From: Desulfovibrio sp. X2
GTDB lineage: Bacteria; Desulfobacterota; Desulfovibrionia; Desulfovibrionales; Desulfovibrionaceae
DNA length: 64,000 nucleotides
Direction of reading: 5' to 3'
NCBI RefSeq assembly: GCF_000422205.1
Contig: NZ_ATHV01000019.1
Coordinates: forward strand, 145,859-209,858
The notes below the pieces were generated by a model. The model did no database searches. It was not told the origin of the DNA and saw nothing but the letters and a program-made list of their open reading frames with translations. This document shows positions 10,079-18,837 of this stretch, piece after piece (the stretch's first letter is position 1; every line of letters starts with the position of its first letter). Both the position numbers and the translations under genes were made by a program.

Positions 10079-11122
10079 CTAGAGGGACGGGACGTTCGCC
10101 ACGAGACGCATGACCGCGTCCATGACCTCGGTGGCGGCGATCGTCTTCAGGCACTCCTGCCCCTTGCGGCAGGTCGATCCGCCGTGCACGTCGCAGGGGC
10201 GGCAGCGAAGCGGCCGTTCGAGCACCGTGTCGCGCGGCCCGGAGGGGAAGAATCCCCAGTGCCGCGTGGTCGGTCCGAAGAGGGCCACCACGGGCGTGCC
10301 CACGCCCGAGGCCAGGTGCATGGGGCCGGAGTCGCCCGTGACGCAGACGTCCGCCTCGGCCAGCAGGGCGCAGGTGGCGCGCAGCGACGAGGCGTTCGTC
10401 AGGTCGCGCGGCCCGGCCTCGTCGGCCATGAACCGGGTGCGGTTCACCCCCACCACCACGTAGTCCACGTCCGCGGCCTCAAGCAGCCCGGCGAGCTCGA
10501 TCCAGCGCGCCTCGGGCCAGGCCTTGTTGGGATGGGTGGCGTAGGGGTGCAGGGCCACCAGGGGGCGGTCCGGGCGGCTCAGCCCTTCCTCGCGCAGGAA
10601 TGCGCGCGCCTGGGCGCGCTCCTCCTCGCTCACCGTGATCACGGGGAGGACTTCCCCGGCCGGGGGCGGGGTGTCGTCCAGGGCCAGGGCGTAGCGCTGG
10701 GGCACGGTGCAGGAGAGCAGGCGCTTTCCTGCCGCGCGGAAGCGGAAGAGCCTGAACAGGCGGCGCTGCAGGGAGAATTTCGGGTACTTGCGGTATTTTC
10801 CGTGCCACATGGAGGCCAGGAGCAGGGTGCGGCCGTTGGCGTGCAGGTCCACGAGCGGCAGGTTGCCGAACTCGCGGGCCAGCGCGTTGGCCATGGTGAG
10901 CCAGCCGCTCTGCATCTTGGCCTCGTCCAGGGCGATGACCCGGCTGACGGCCGGATGGCCGTTGAAGAGGGGGGCGAAGCGTTCCCGGGTGATCACGCCG
11001 AAGCGCATGTTCCTGCTGCGGCCCCACCAGGCGAGCACGCCCGTGGTCAGGGCCACGTCGCCGAGCGCGCCCAGGCGCACGACAACGGCGTCGAAATCGT
11101 GCGTCTCGTCGGCCGGGCTCAC
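10079..11122 (-). CDS. Glycosyltransferase family 9 (heptosyltransferase-like) protein
   Basis: A 347-residue GT-B transferase. RLGALGDVALTTGVL is the N-terminal GT9 signature; VTGDSGPMHLASGVGTPVVALFGPT is the sugar-nucleotide binding signature of WaaC/WaaF enzymes. It probably adds a heptose or related sugar to the lipopolysaccharide inner core from ADP-heptose. A C-terminal Cys cluster (CRPCDVHGGSTCRKGQEC) is shared with its neighbour. Start overlaps the stop of the upstream paralogue (ATGA at 11119-11122). Confidence 0.88.
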   Translation of the reverse strand: MSPADETHDFDAVVVRLGALGDVALTTGVLAWWGRSRNMRFGVITRERFAPLFNGHPAVSRVIALDEAKMQSGWLTMANALAREFGNLPLVDLHANGRTLLLASMWHGKYRKYPKFSLQRRLFRLFRFRAAGKRLLSCTVPQRYALALDDTPPPAGEVLPVITVSEEERAQARAFLREEGLSRPDRPLVALHPYATHPNKAWPEARWIELAGLLEAADVDYVVVGVNRTRFMADEAGPRDLTNASSLRATCALLAEADVCVTGDSGPMHLASGVGTPVVALFGPTTRHWGFFPSGPRDTVLERPLRCRPCDVHGGSTCRKGQECLKTIAATEVMDAVMRLVANVPSL

Positions 11123-12231
11123 GGCGTCTCCCCCCGGCCCTCGTCAGCCTGTCTCTCGCTCTTTCCGTCGCTGCGGTGCAGGGCGTCGGCCACGGCGCTC
11201 CAGGCCTCCTCGGGCGTGATGCCGAGCATGCAGCGGTGGTGGCCCTGCGGGCATTCCTTGGGGCCGTGCAGCCCGCAGGGGCGGCAGGGCAGGTCGAGCT
11301 CGAGCACGCGGCTGTGTCCGCCGCGCGGGAAGAAGCCGAGCGAGCGCACCGTGGGGCCGAAGACGGCCACGGTGGGCGTGCCCTGCGCCCAGGAAAGGTG
11401 CATGGGGCCGGAGTCGCCCGTGACGTAGACGTCCAGGCGGCCGATCACCGCGGCAAGGTCCGGCAGGGAGAGGCGCCCCGCGAGGTTCACGAGGCGCGGC
11501 GAGTCCTTGCCGCGCATGCCCTCGATGACCTCGGCCGCGGTCGCCTCCTCGCCCGGTCCGGCGAAGAGCAGCACGCTGGCGCCCGAGGCCAGGGCCATGT
11601 CGGCCAGGCGCGAGAAATGGGCGGTGGGCCAGCGCTTGGTCGGCCAGACCGAGCCCGGGTGCAGCCCCACGAAGGGGCGGTCGCGCAGGCCGGAGAGGAT
11701 GCGTCCGGCGGCCTCCAAGGCCACGGGGGGCAGGGCGATGCGCGGCCAGGAATCCGCGGCCGGTATGCCCAGGGCCTCGGCCAGGCCGAGCAGGCGCTCG
11801 ATCTCGTCGCGTTCCTCGAACCGGCGGGGGCAGGTCATGGTGTAGGCCAGCCGGTTGTAGAGCGGGGCGTCGTAGCCCAGGCGCACGGGGATGCGGCTGG
11901 CGAAGGACACGATGGCGCTTCTGAAGCTCGTGTGCGCCGAGACCAGGAGGTCGAAATCCTGCGCGGCCAGGCGGCGGCCGATGCGCCAGGCGCCTGCCGC
12001 GCCGGAATCACCGCCCCGCTTGTCCACCTCGTGCACGGCCGCGAACTGCGGCTGGGCCGAGAACAGGGGGCCGAGCCCCTTGCGCACGTAGAAATGCATG
12101 TCCGCCTCGGGCCAGGCCTGGTGCAGGGCCTGGGCCAGGGGCAGGGTGAGCACCGCGTCGCCGAGGAAGGCCGTCTGCCACAGGGCGATGCGGTGGAACG
12201 GGCCGGTTTGTCTTTTGTTCTGCGCTGTCAT
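11119..12231 (-). CDS. waaF: Lipopolysaccharide heptosyltransferase, WaaF-like
   Basis: A 370-residue GT9 heptosyltransferase. It has FLGDAVLTLPLAQAL near the N-terminus, GLHPGSVWPTKRWP in the acceptor/donor cleft, and VTGDSGPMHLSWAQGTPTVAVFGPT, closest to WaaF (heptosyltransferase II). Cys-rich tail CRPCGLHGPKECPQGHHRC. ATG 12231 is preferred to the ATG at 12300, which would add 23 residues with no family match; neither has a strong ribosome binding site. First of a two-gene operon with the GT9 paralogue. WaaF versus WaaC is not certain. Confidence 0.82.
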   Translation of the reverse strand: MTAQNKRQTGPFHRIALWQTAFLGDAVLTLPLAQALHQAWPEADMHFYVRKGLGPLFSAQPQFAAVHEVDKRGGDSGAAGAWRIGRRLAAQDFDLLVSAHTSFRSAIVSFASRIPVRLGYDAPLYNRLAYTMTCPRRFEERDEIERLLGLAEALGIPAADSWPRIALPPVALEAAGRILSGLRDRPFVGLHPGSVWPTKRWPTAHFSRLADMALASGASVLLFAGPGEEATAAEVIEGMRGKDSPRLVNLAGRLSLPDLAAVIGRLDVYVTGDSGPMHLSWAQGTPTVAVFGPTVRSLGFFPRGGHSRVLELDLPCRPCGLHGPKECPQGHHRCMLGITPEEAWSAVADALHRSDGKSERQADEGRGETP

Positions 12232-12364
12232 GGGCAGGCCCGATATGCTCCAAGAGAGGGCCCCGGTCAAGGCGGCGGTGGTTGCGGGAAGGCCGCCCAT
12301 CTGCTAGAGTCGTCAATCGTGCCGACGTCCCGCGGACTTCCCGTGGGCTCGGCCGCAAGCCGAC

Positions 12365-13399
12365 ATGCTGGAACTCATCCTTGCCGTGGGCCTGGCCACG
12401 TTCGTCTCCTTCTTCTGCTCATTGAGCGAGGCCGCGCTCTATTCCATTTCCTGGAGCAAGATCGAGAACCTGCGGCGCGAGAAGCGCCGCACCGGGGACA
12501 TCCTCTTCGCCCTGCGCCAGGACGTGGAACGGCCCATCTCCGCCATCCTGACCCTGAACACGGTGGCCAACACGGCGGGCGCCTCCATCGCGGGCGCGGC
12601 AGCGGCCGACACCTTCGGCGCGGATCACCTGGTCCTCTTCGCCACCATCTTCACCCTCTTCCTGCTCATCCTGGGCGAGATCATCCCCAAGACCGTGGGC
12701 GTGGTCTACTCGCGCCAGGTGGCGCCCTTCATGGCCCGGCCCATCCTCTGGCTGGTCGCGATCCTGAACCCCTTCATCTGGGCCATGGGCTTCATCATCC
12801 GCATGGTCAAGGGCAAGACCTCCGGGCCGCAGGCCACGGAAGAGGACATCAAGGCCATCGTCAGCCTGACGCGCAAGGCCGGGCTGCTCAAGCCCTACGA
12901 AGAGCTGTCCATCAGGAACATCCTGACCCTGGACCTTCGGCACGTCGAGGAGATCATGACCCCGCGCACGGTGGTCTTCTCCCTGCCCGTGCACCTGAGC
13001 GTGGCCGAGGCCATGCAGGCGGGCGCGGTCTGGCCGCACAGCCGCGTGCCCGTGTGGGACGACGATCCCGAGGACATCGTGGGCCTGGTCTATCGCCGCG
13101 AAGTGCTGGAGGCCCTGGCCAAGGACCGCGACGAGTTGAGCCTCGAGGCGCTCATGAAGCCGGTCGAGTTCGTGCTCGAGACCTTGACCCTGGACAGGGC
13201 CCTCATTAAGTTCCTCGAATCCCGCACCCACCTCTTCGTCGTGCTCGACGAGTACGGCGGATTCTCCGGCGTGATCTCGCTCGAGGACGTGCTCGAGGAG
13301 ATACTGGGCAAGGAAATCATGGACGAGACGGACCAGGTCGCTGACATGCGCGAGCTGGCCCGCCGCAAACGCAAGATCATCACAGAGGGCGGCAAGTAG
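12365..13399 (+). CDS. CNNM/DUF21 membrane protein with CBS pair
   Basis: A 344-residue inner-membrane protein. The N-terminal ~170 residues form the CNNM transmembrane domain with its conserved SLSEAALYS, ILTLNTVANTAG and LGEIIPKTVGV segments; about residues 195-320 form two CBS modules (EEIMTPRTVV, VLDEYGGFSGVISLEDVLEEILGKEI). Proteins of this family (CorC/MpfA/HlyC-like) take part in Mg2+ export. It ends soon after the CBS pair and lacks the usual C-terminal CorC_HlyC domain. It stands 25 bases upstream of ccmE. Confidence 0.85.
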   Translation: MLELILAVGLATFVSFFCSLSEAALYSISWSKIENLRREKRRTGDILFALRQDVERPISAILTLNTVANTAGASIAGAAAADTFGADHLVLFATIFTLFLLILGEIIPKTVGVVYSRQVAPFMARPILWLVAILNPFIWAMGFIIRMVKGKTSGPQATEEDIKAIVSLTRKAGLLKPYEELSIRNILTLDLRHVEEIMTPRTVVFSLPVHLSVAEAMQAGAVWPHSRVPVWDDDPEDIVGLVYRREVLEALAKDRDELSLEALMKPVEFVLETLTLDRALIKFLESRTHLFVVLDEYGGFSGVISLEDVLEEILGKEIMDETDQVADMRELARRKRKIITEGGK

Positions 13400-13424
13400 C
13401 CCCGGACCCCGTGGAGGGAGATAT

Positions 13425-13853
13425 ATGGCGCAACGCTCCAGCAAAGGCATCTACATAGCCGCCGGGCTTCTCTTCCTGGCGGGCTTCGGCTATCTGCTCT
13501 TCTCCGGGCTGTCGTCGAACAGCGTCTACTTCGTCAACGTCTCCGAGGCCCTGGCCGTTCAGGCCAAGGGGGACCTCAAGCAGGCCCGGCTCTTCGGCGT
13601 CGTGGAGCCGCAGGACCTCTCCACCAAGAACGGCGGCCTGGGGGCGGTCTTCACCCTGGCCGACAAGGACGACGCCTCCAAGACCATCCGCGTGGACTAC
13701 ACCGGAGCCGTGCCCGACACCTTCAAGCCGGGGGTCGAGGTCATCGTGGAGGGGCGCATGGGCCGGCAGGCCTTCGACGCCACCACGCTGATGACCAAGT
13801 GCCCGAGCAAGTACAAGAAGATGCGGGAGGAGGAGAAGTCCGCCAAAGGATAG
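13425..13853 (+). CDS. ccmE: Cytochrome c maturation heme chaperone CcmE, cysteine-type variant
   Basis: A 142-residue heme chaperone with one N-terminal transmembrane anchor (about residues 9-28) and a periplasmic OB-fold domain. Classical CcmE binds heme covalently through the His of HxxxY; here the motif is C126-PSK-Y130, i.e. CxxxY. From memory, this Cys variant has been described in Desulfovibrio and archaeal Ccm systems that also lack CcmG and CcmH, and both conditions hold here. GGAGGGAG precedes the ATG. First gene of the ccmEFABCD cluster. Confidence 0.92.
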   Translation: MAQRSSKGIYIAAGLLFLAGFGYLLFSGLSSNSVYFVNVSEALAVQAKGDLKQARLFGVVEPQDLSTKNGGLGAVFTLADKDDASKTIRVDYTGAVPDTFKPGVEVIVEGRMGRQAFDATTLMTKCPSKYKKMREEEKSAKG

Positions 13854-13906
13854 CGGCACCCGCGTCCCAGTCCCCCGTTCCCATTCCACGAGCCTAAGGA
13901 TCGACC

Positions 13907-15790
13907 ATGCATGCCATCGCCTACTGGGGCCTGCTCCTGGCCCTGTTCATCAGCCTTTTCGCGGGATGCTCCGCCGCCTGGCAGGGACTGCGCGGGGGAG
14001 GGCGGCTGACGCCCCTGTTCGAGCGCGGCCACTTCCTGGCCACCGCGCTCGTGACCGTGAGCTCCCTCCTGCTCCTGCTGGCCTTCGTGCGCCACGACTT
14101 CTCCCTGCGCTACGTTCAGGACTACTCCGACTCCACCCTCGAGCTCTTCTACGCCGTGACCGGCTTCTGGGCCGGGCAGGACGGCTCGCTCCTCTTCTGG
14201 GCCTGGATGGTCTCGCTCATGGGCCTCGTCTTCCAGGTCACGCCGAGCTACCGGGCGCTTCCGGAGCGCACGCGCACGCTCTACTGGCTGCTCTTCTTCG
14301 CGGTGCAGGGCTTCTTCCTCCTGCTCCTGACCAACTGGAGCAACCCCTTCATCGAGATCGTGCCGCCGCCGCTGGACGGCCGCGGCCTCAACCCGCTTCT
14401 GCGCAACCCGGGCATGATCTTCCATCCTCCGCTGCTCTTCCTCGGCTACGGCGGCTTCGCCGTGCCCGCCTGCCTGGCCCTGGCCTCGCGCCTGGGCGGG
14501 GAAGGGCACGACTGGTTGCCCGCCGGTCGGCGCTGGATCATCTTTTCCTGGATCTTCCTCACAGCGGGCATCGTGCTCGGCGGCTGGTGGGCCTACATGG
14601 AGCTCGGCTGGGGCGGCTACTGGGGCTGGGACCCGGTGGAGAACGCCTCGCTCATCCCCTGGTTCACCTCCTCGGCGCTCATCCACACGGCCATCGTCGA
14701 GGAACGCCGCAAGGCCCTGCACAGCAGCAACGTCTTCCTCATCTCCCTGACGCTGCTCATCTGCTTCTTCGCCACCTACCTGGTGCGCTCCGGCGTGGTC
14801 GACTCCCTGCACGCCTTCAGCGGCACGGGCGTGGCCATGCCCCTGCTCGTGTTCATGCTCGCGGGCCTCGTCCTCGCGCTGCTCGCCTCCTACGCCCTGC
14901 CCGGGCCCGAGTCGCGCCCCCTGCCGGGCCTCTTCAGCCGTCCGGGCTTTCTGATCGTCACGGCCTGGCTCTTCCTGGCGCTCGGCCTCGTGGTCATCCT
15001 GGGCACCATGTGGCCGGTCATCAGCAAGCTCTGGAGCACGAGCACCGTGGGCCTGGGCGCGGCCTTCTACAACCGCGTCTGCCTGCCGCTCTTCGCCCTG
15101 GTGGCGCTGCTCCTGGTGCTCTGCCCCTGGCTCGGCTGGAAGGAGGGCATCCGCGACCGCGCGGGCGCCATGGTCAGTGTGGCCATGCTGCCCGTGGCCG
15201 TGGCCGTCATGTATCTCAAGGGCTACTCGCTGCCCCTGGCCCTCCTGGGCGGCGGCGCGGGCGTGGCGGCCCTCGTGGGCGTCGTCCTGGTCCTCCTTCG
15301 CGACGGCTCCATGCGTCGGCGCGTGCGCGGCCTCGGCTTCGTCGGGGTGCACCTGGGCCTGGCCCTGGTGGTCATCGGCGTCGCCGTGTCCGGCCCCTTC
15401 TCGACCTCGCGCAACGTGGTCCTTTCCCCCGGCGAGAGCACGGTGGTGAACGGCTACACCTTCACCTTCAAGGGGCTCTCCGAGCACGAGAGCGCCAGCA
15501 TGGGCTCCATCGAGGCCGCGGTCGAGGTGACGCACGGCAACGCCGCCGTCGGCGTGGTCCGGCCGGAGCGGCGCGTCTACCGCAACTTCGATCAGCCCTT
15601 CGCCGAGGTCTCCACCATTCCCTCGCTCGGCAACGAGATCTACTCGGTCCTGCTCGGCGTGGACAAGAGCGACCGCGCCTCCCTGATGCTGGCGGTCAAT
15701 CCGCTGGTCAACTGGGTCTGGATCGGCGCCACGATCATGTGCCTGGCGGGCTTCCTCTGCCTTGCGGGCGGGAAGGGCCGCGGTGAGTAG
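13907..15790 (+). CDS. ccmF: Cytochrome c heme lyase subunit CcmF
   Basis: A 627-residue multi-pass membrane protein with the heme-binding WWD signature GWGGYWGWDPVENASL around residues 236-251 and conserved flanking His residues. It ligates heme to apocytochrome CXXCH sites on the periplasmic side. AAGGA lies before the ATG. Its last codons overlap the ccmA GTG. Without CcmH here, CcmF would have to accept apocytochrome by another route, as proposed for natural ccm systems lacking CcmGH. Confidence 0.94.
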   Translation: MHAIAYWGLLLALFISLFAGCSAAWQGLRGGGRLTPLFERGHFLATALVTVSSLLLLLAFVRHDFSLRYVQDYSDSTLELFYAVTGFWAGQDGSLLFWAWMVSLMGLVFQVTPSYRALPERTRTLYWLLFFAVQGFFLLLLTNWSNPFIEIVPPPLDGRGLNPLLRNPGMIFHPPLLFLGYGGFAVPACLALASRLGGEGHDWLPAGRRWIIFSWIFLTAGIVLGGWWAYMELGWGGYWGWDPVENASLIPWFTSSALIHTAIVEERRKALHSSNVFLISLTLLICFFATYLVRSGVVDSLHAFSGTGVAMPLLVFMLAGLVLALLASYALPGPESRPLPGLFSRPGFLIVTAWLFLALGLVVILGTMWPVISKLWSTSTVGLGAAFYNRVCLPLFALVALLLVLCPWLGWKEGIRDRAGAMVSVAMLPVAVAVMYLKGYSLPLALLGGGAGVAALVGVVLVLLRDGSMRRRVRGLGFVGVHLGLALVVIGVAVSGPFSTSRNVVLSPGESTVVNGYTFTFKGLSEHESASMGSIEAAVEVTHGNAAVGVVRPERRVYRNFDQPFAEVSTIPSLGNEIYSVLLGVDKSDRASLMLAVNPLVNWVWIGATIMCLAGFLCLAGGKGRGE

Positions 15791-16526
15791 GGCGCCGGTG
15801 GACGGGGAAGCAGGCGGGGGAGCAGGCGGAGGAGCGGGCGGGCCCGCACCCCTGGCCGCTCCTCTGGCCACCTCCCTGGTGGAGCTCAAGGCCGCGGCCA
15901 AGTTCTACGGCCCCCGGCTCGTCTTCAAGGACGTGAGCTTCGCCGTGCGGCCGGGCGAGATATGGATCGTGGCCGGGGAGAACGGCGCGGGCAAGTCCAC
16001 GCTCCTGCGCGTCGCCGCTGGGCTCTCCCGCGCGGACGCGGGCGGCGTGTCCCACGGCACGGGCCCCGGCGGCATCGGCCTGCTCGGCCACGAGACCTTC
16101 GTCTATCCCCACCTTTCGGCCCTGGAGAACCTGCGCTTCTGGGCCAAGCTGCACGAGCGCCGCGCCGCGCCCGAGGACATCGCCGCGGTGCTCGCCCGCG
16201 TGGGACTCTCGGCCGCGGCCGAGGAGAGGGCGGGCCGCTTCTCGCGCGGCATGGCGCAGCGTCTGGCCCTGGCCCGCGTGCTGCTGCTCGCGCCCGAGCT
16301 GCTGCTCCTCGACGAGCCCGGCACCGGTCTCGACGCGCGCTCCCGGGCCATGCTGGAGAGGGAGATCGCGGCCGCCCGCGAACGCGGCGCGGGACTTCTC
16401 TGGGTCAGCCATCACCTGGGCCACGACCTCGCCCTGGCCGACAAGGTGCTCTTTCTGAAGCGCGGCCGCGCGGCCTACTGCGGCGACGCCTCTGGCTTCG
16501 CCGCGGCCGAGGAGGGCTTGTGCTGA
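15783..16526 (+). CDS. ccmA: Heme exporter ATP-binding protein CcmA
   Basis: A 247-residue ABC ATPase with Walker A GENGAGKST, signature FSRGMAQR (replacing LSGGQ, as usual in CcmA), Walker B LLLLDEPGTGLD and the H-loop WVSHH. It drives release of holo-CcmE from CcmC. The GTG at 15783, 8 bases inside ccmF and preceded by GGAAGGG, is preferred. A glycine/proline/alanine-rich N-terminal stretch of about 30 residues precedes the ABC domain and is unusual. Confidence 0.9.
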   Translation: MSRAPVDGEAGGGAGGGAGGPAPLAAPLATSLVELKAAAKFYGPRLVFKDVSFAVRPGEIWIVAGENGAGKSTLLRVAAGLSRADAGGVSHGTGPGGIGLLGHETFVYPHLSALENLRFWAKLHERRAAPEDIAAVLARVGLSAAAEERAGRFSRGMAQRLALARVLLLAPELLLLDEPGTGLDARSRAMLEREIAAARERGAGLLWVSHHLGHDLALADKVLFLKRGRAAYCGDASGFAAAEEGLC

Positions 16527-17197
16527 AACCCGCCCTGGCCATCGCGCGAAAGGACCTGAAGCTCGTCTTCGCGGCCGGGCAGGGGCTGGTCCAGGCCCTG
16601 CTGCTCGGCCTGCTGCTGGTCTTCCTCTTCAGCCTCTCCCGCGCGCCGGGCGAGGCCACGCCGCCGCAGGCCGCGGCCACCATCTTCTGGCTGGCCACCG
16701 CCTTCAGCCTGATCCTCGTCTGCAACACGCTCTACGGCTTCGAGGACGAGGCCGGGGCGCGGCACGGACTCCTGCTCTCGCCCGCGCCCGCGCAGGCCGT
16801 GTGGTGCGGCAAGGCCCTGGCCTGCCTGCTCCTGCTCCTTCTCCTGCAGGCCGTCTTCGCGCCCGCCGTGTTCATCTTCCTGGGGCAGGGGATCGGGGAG
16901 GGCGCGTCGGCCGGGCTCGGCGGCGTGCTGGCCGTGGACTGGGGCCTGGCCGTGCTCGGCGCGCTGCTGGGCGCGCTGGCCTACGGACAGGCGGCCAAGG
17001 AGTCGCTGCTCTCGGTGATCCTCTTTCCCCTTCTGGTTCCGGCCCTGCTGGCCGGGGTGAAGACCCTGGCCTACGCCCTGGGCGCGCAGGACGTGGACGG
17101 CCCCGCGAACTGGCTCATGCTGGCCCTGGCCTTCGACGCCCTCTTCACGGCCGGGGCCCTGGTGCTGTATCCCTTCGTCTTCAGCGGGGAGGAATGA
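16520..17197 (+). CDS. ccmB: Heme exporter membrane protein CcmB
   Basis: A 225-residue integral membrane protein with about six hydrophobic segments, matching CcmB: N-terminal cytoplasmic IARKDLKLVF, the GFEDEAGARHGLLLSPAP loop, and ILFPLLVPALLAGVK. It forms the ABC complex with CcmA, CcmC and CcmD. GTG at 16520 overlaps the ccmA stop by 7 bases with GGAGG five bases upstream. ccmC starts one base after its stop. Confidence 0.92.
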   Translation: MLKPALAIARKDLKLVFAAGQGLVQALLLGLLLVFLFSLSRAPGEATPPQAAATIFWLATAFSLILVCNTLYGFEDEAGARHGLLLSPAPAQAVWCGKALACLLLLLLLQAVFAPAVFIFLGQGIGEGASAGLGGVLAVDWGLAVLGALLGALAYGQAAKESLLSVILFPLLVPALLAGVKTLAYALGAQDVDGPANWLMLALAFDALFTAGALVLYPFVFSGEE

Positions 17198-17198
17198 C

Positions 17199-17885
17199 GT
17201 GCTCATCCTGACCATCCTGGCGGTCGCCGTGCTGTGCGCGGCGCAGTACATGATCTTCGTCTACGCGCCCGTGGAGCAGACCATGGGGCTCGTGCAGAAG
17301 ATCTTCTACTACCACCTGCCTCTCTCCTGGTGGGCCCTGGTCTCGTTCACCTGCGTCTTCGTCGCCTCGGCCCTCTATCTCTGGAAAGGGGAGGAGCGCT
17401 ATGACCGGCTGGCGGGCGCGGCAGGGGAGATCGGCGTGCTCTTCACCGCCCTGACCCTGGCCACGGGCATGATCTGGGGCCGCAGCGCCTGGAACGTGTG
17501 GTGGACCTGGGATCCCAGGCTGACCACGGCGCTCATCATGTGGTTCGTCTACGCCGCCTACCTGGCGCTGCGCACTGCCCCGCTCGGCGCGGCCCGCCGC
17601 GCCCGCGCCTGCGCCGTGCTCGGCGTGGTGGCCTTCCTGGACGTGCCGCTCGTCTTCTACTCGGCCAGGCTCTGGCGCTCCATCCATCCCGCCGTCATCG
17701 GCGCCAAGGGCGGAGGCATGGAGCCCGAGATGTGGCATACGGTCTTCGTCTGCATCGCGGCCTTCGGCCTGCTCTGGCTGATCCTGCTCCTCCTGCGCCT
17801 GCGCCTCATGGCCGCCGCGTCCGCGCTCGACGCGCGCGCGGCCCTGCTTGCCGCGCGCGACGCGGAAAACGCTTCTGCGAGGTGA
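17199..17885 (+). CDS. ccmC: Heme handling protein CcmC
   Basis: A 228-residue six-helix membrane protein carrying the WWD-type motif WNVWWTWDPRLTTAL and flanking His residues (YYHLPLSWW, WRSIHP). It loads heme onto CcmE. The GTG at 17199 follows the ccmB stop by one base with GGGGAGGAAT before it. Length is normal for the family. Confidence 0.94.
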   Translation: MLILTILAVAVLCAAQYMIFVYAPVEQTMGLVQKIFYYHLPLSWWALVSFTCVFVASALYLWKGEERYDRLAGAAGEIGVLFTALTLATGMIWGRSAWNVWWTWDPRLTTALIMWFVYAAYLALRTAPLGAARRARACAVLGVVAFLDVPLVFYSARLWRSIHPAVIGAKGGGMEPEMWHTVFVCIAAFGLLWLILLLLRLRLMAAASALDARAALLAARDAENASAR

Positions 17886-17888
17886 ATC

Positions 17889-18038
17889 ATGACCGCTGAA
17901 CAGTATCTCATCGCCGGAAACGTGGTCGTCTGGTGCGGCCTCGGCGGCTACGTGCTCTTTCTCGCCACCCGCCTCTCCGGGCTCGAGCGGCGGCTCGCCC
18001 GCCTCCTGGCCCTGCGCGGGGAAGGGGAGGACGAATAG
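17889..18038 (+). CDS. ccmD: CcmD-like small membrane protein
   Basis: A 49-codon ORF (MTAEQYLIAGNVVVWCGLGG...) with one transmembrane helix (about residues 7-27) followed by an Arg/Leu-rich cytoplasmic tail. This is the position, size and topology of CcmD, which helps release holo-CcmE from the CcmABC complex. It starts 3 bases after the ccmC stop and ends on the base before the next ATG. Identification rests on synteny and topology because CcmD sequences diverge. Confidence 0.8.
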   Translation: MTAEQYLIAGNVVVWCGLGGYVLFLATRLSGLERRLARLLALRGEGEDE

Positions 18039-18632
18039 ATGGCCCAAGGCGCGCTTCGAAGCCCCCTGTCCCGCGGCCTGGTGATCGTGCTGGCCGCGGC
18101 CCTGGTCGGCATGTTCGTCTCCTCCATCCTCTACCGCATGGAAAACCCCTCGCGGCAGATCGTCATGCGTCCGGCCGCCCAGGGGCCCGCCGGCTCCCAG
18201 GGCATGGACATGGGCGGGCTGCGCGATCTCATGAAGCAGCTCTCCGAGCATCCCGACGACCCGGCCGTGCAGATGGATCTGGCGCGGCGCTTCATGACCA
18301 TGGGCGCCTGGGACCGGGCCGCGCTCTTCGCCCAGAACGCCGTCAACCTGGTGCCGTCCAGCAGCGAGGCCCTGACCCTCTACGGACTGGCCCTGTTCAA
18401 GCTCGAGCGTTACAAGGAGGCGGCGGGGATCTACTCCCAGCTCGTGCAGATCGACCCCAAGAACATAATGGCCCAGTACAACCTGGGCGTGATCTACGGT
18501 CACTTCCTGAACGACCCGGCGAAGGCGGAGGAGCACTTCCGCGCGGCCCTCGCGCTCAAGCCGAAGGACGAACGTCTCCGGACCATGATCCAGAGCGAAC
18601 TCGATCAGAACAAGGGGCATGGAAAACAGTAG
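18039..18632 (+). CDS. TPR protein of the ccm cluster (CcmI/NrfG-like)
   Basis: A 197-residue protein with an N-terminal signal anchor (about residues 12-32) and a periplasmic TPR domain (from about residue 60; repeats around NAVNLVPSSSEALTLYGLALFKL and AEEHFRAALALKPKDE). Such proteins (CcmI/CycH, NrfG) chaperone apocytochrome c to the heme lyase. It starts immediately after ccmD and is the last ccm gene; no thioredoxin-like CcmG or CcmH with an LRCxxC motif follows. Confidence 0.8.
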   Translation: MAQGALRSPLSRGLVIVLAAALVGMFVSSILYRMENPSRQIVMRPAAQGPAGSQGMDMGGLRDLMKQLSEHPDDPAVQMDLARRFMTMGAWDRAALFAQNAVNLVPSSSEALTLYGLALFKLERYKEAAGIYSQLVQIDPKNIMAQYNLGVIYGHFLNDPAKAEEHFRAALALKPKDERLRTMIQSELDQNKGHGKQ

Positions 18633-18837
18633 GTTGACAGAACGTTGTTCGGTTTGGCCACTGTTTCGAATGTTTGACAATATTCGCCAATTCATGGCAG
18701 AGAATCTTGCTCGCATGACATGGGGGATTTCCACATGGCACTGTCGTGTCGGCAGCCTCCGGGCGGCCCGGCGCGTGCGGCATTTGCGGATGTGTTCGAG
18801 CGGTTCATCAACGGACAACCCTAAGGAGAGGAAGAGC

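Noticed and set aside
18634..18705. Two TTGACA boxes upstream of livK as promoters
   Set aside because: No acceptable -10 element occurs at 16-18 bases from either; the nearest (GAGAAT) is 20 bases away.
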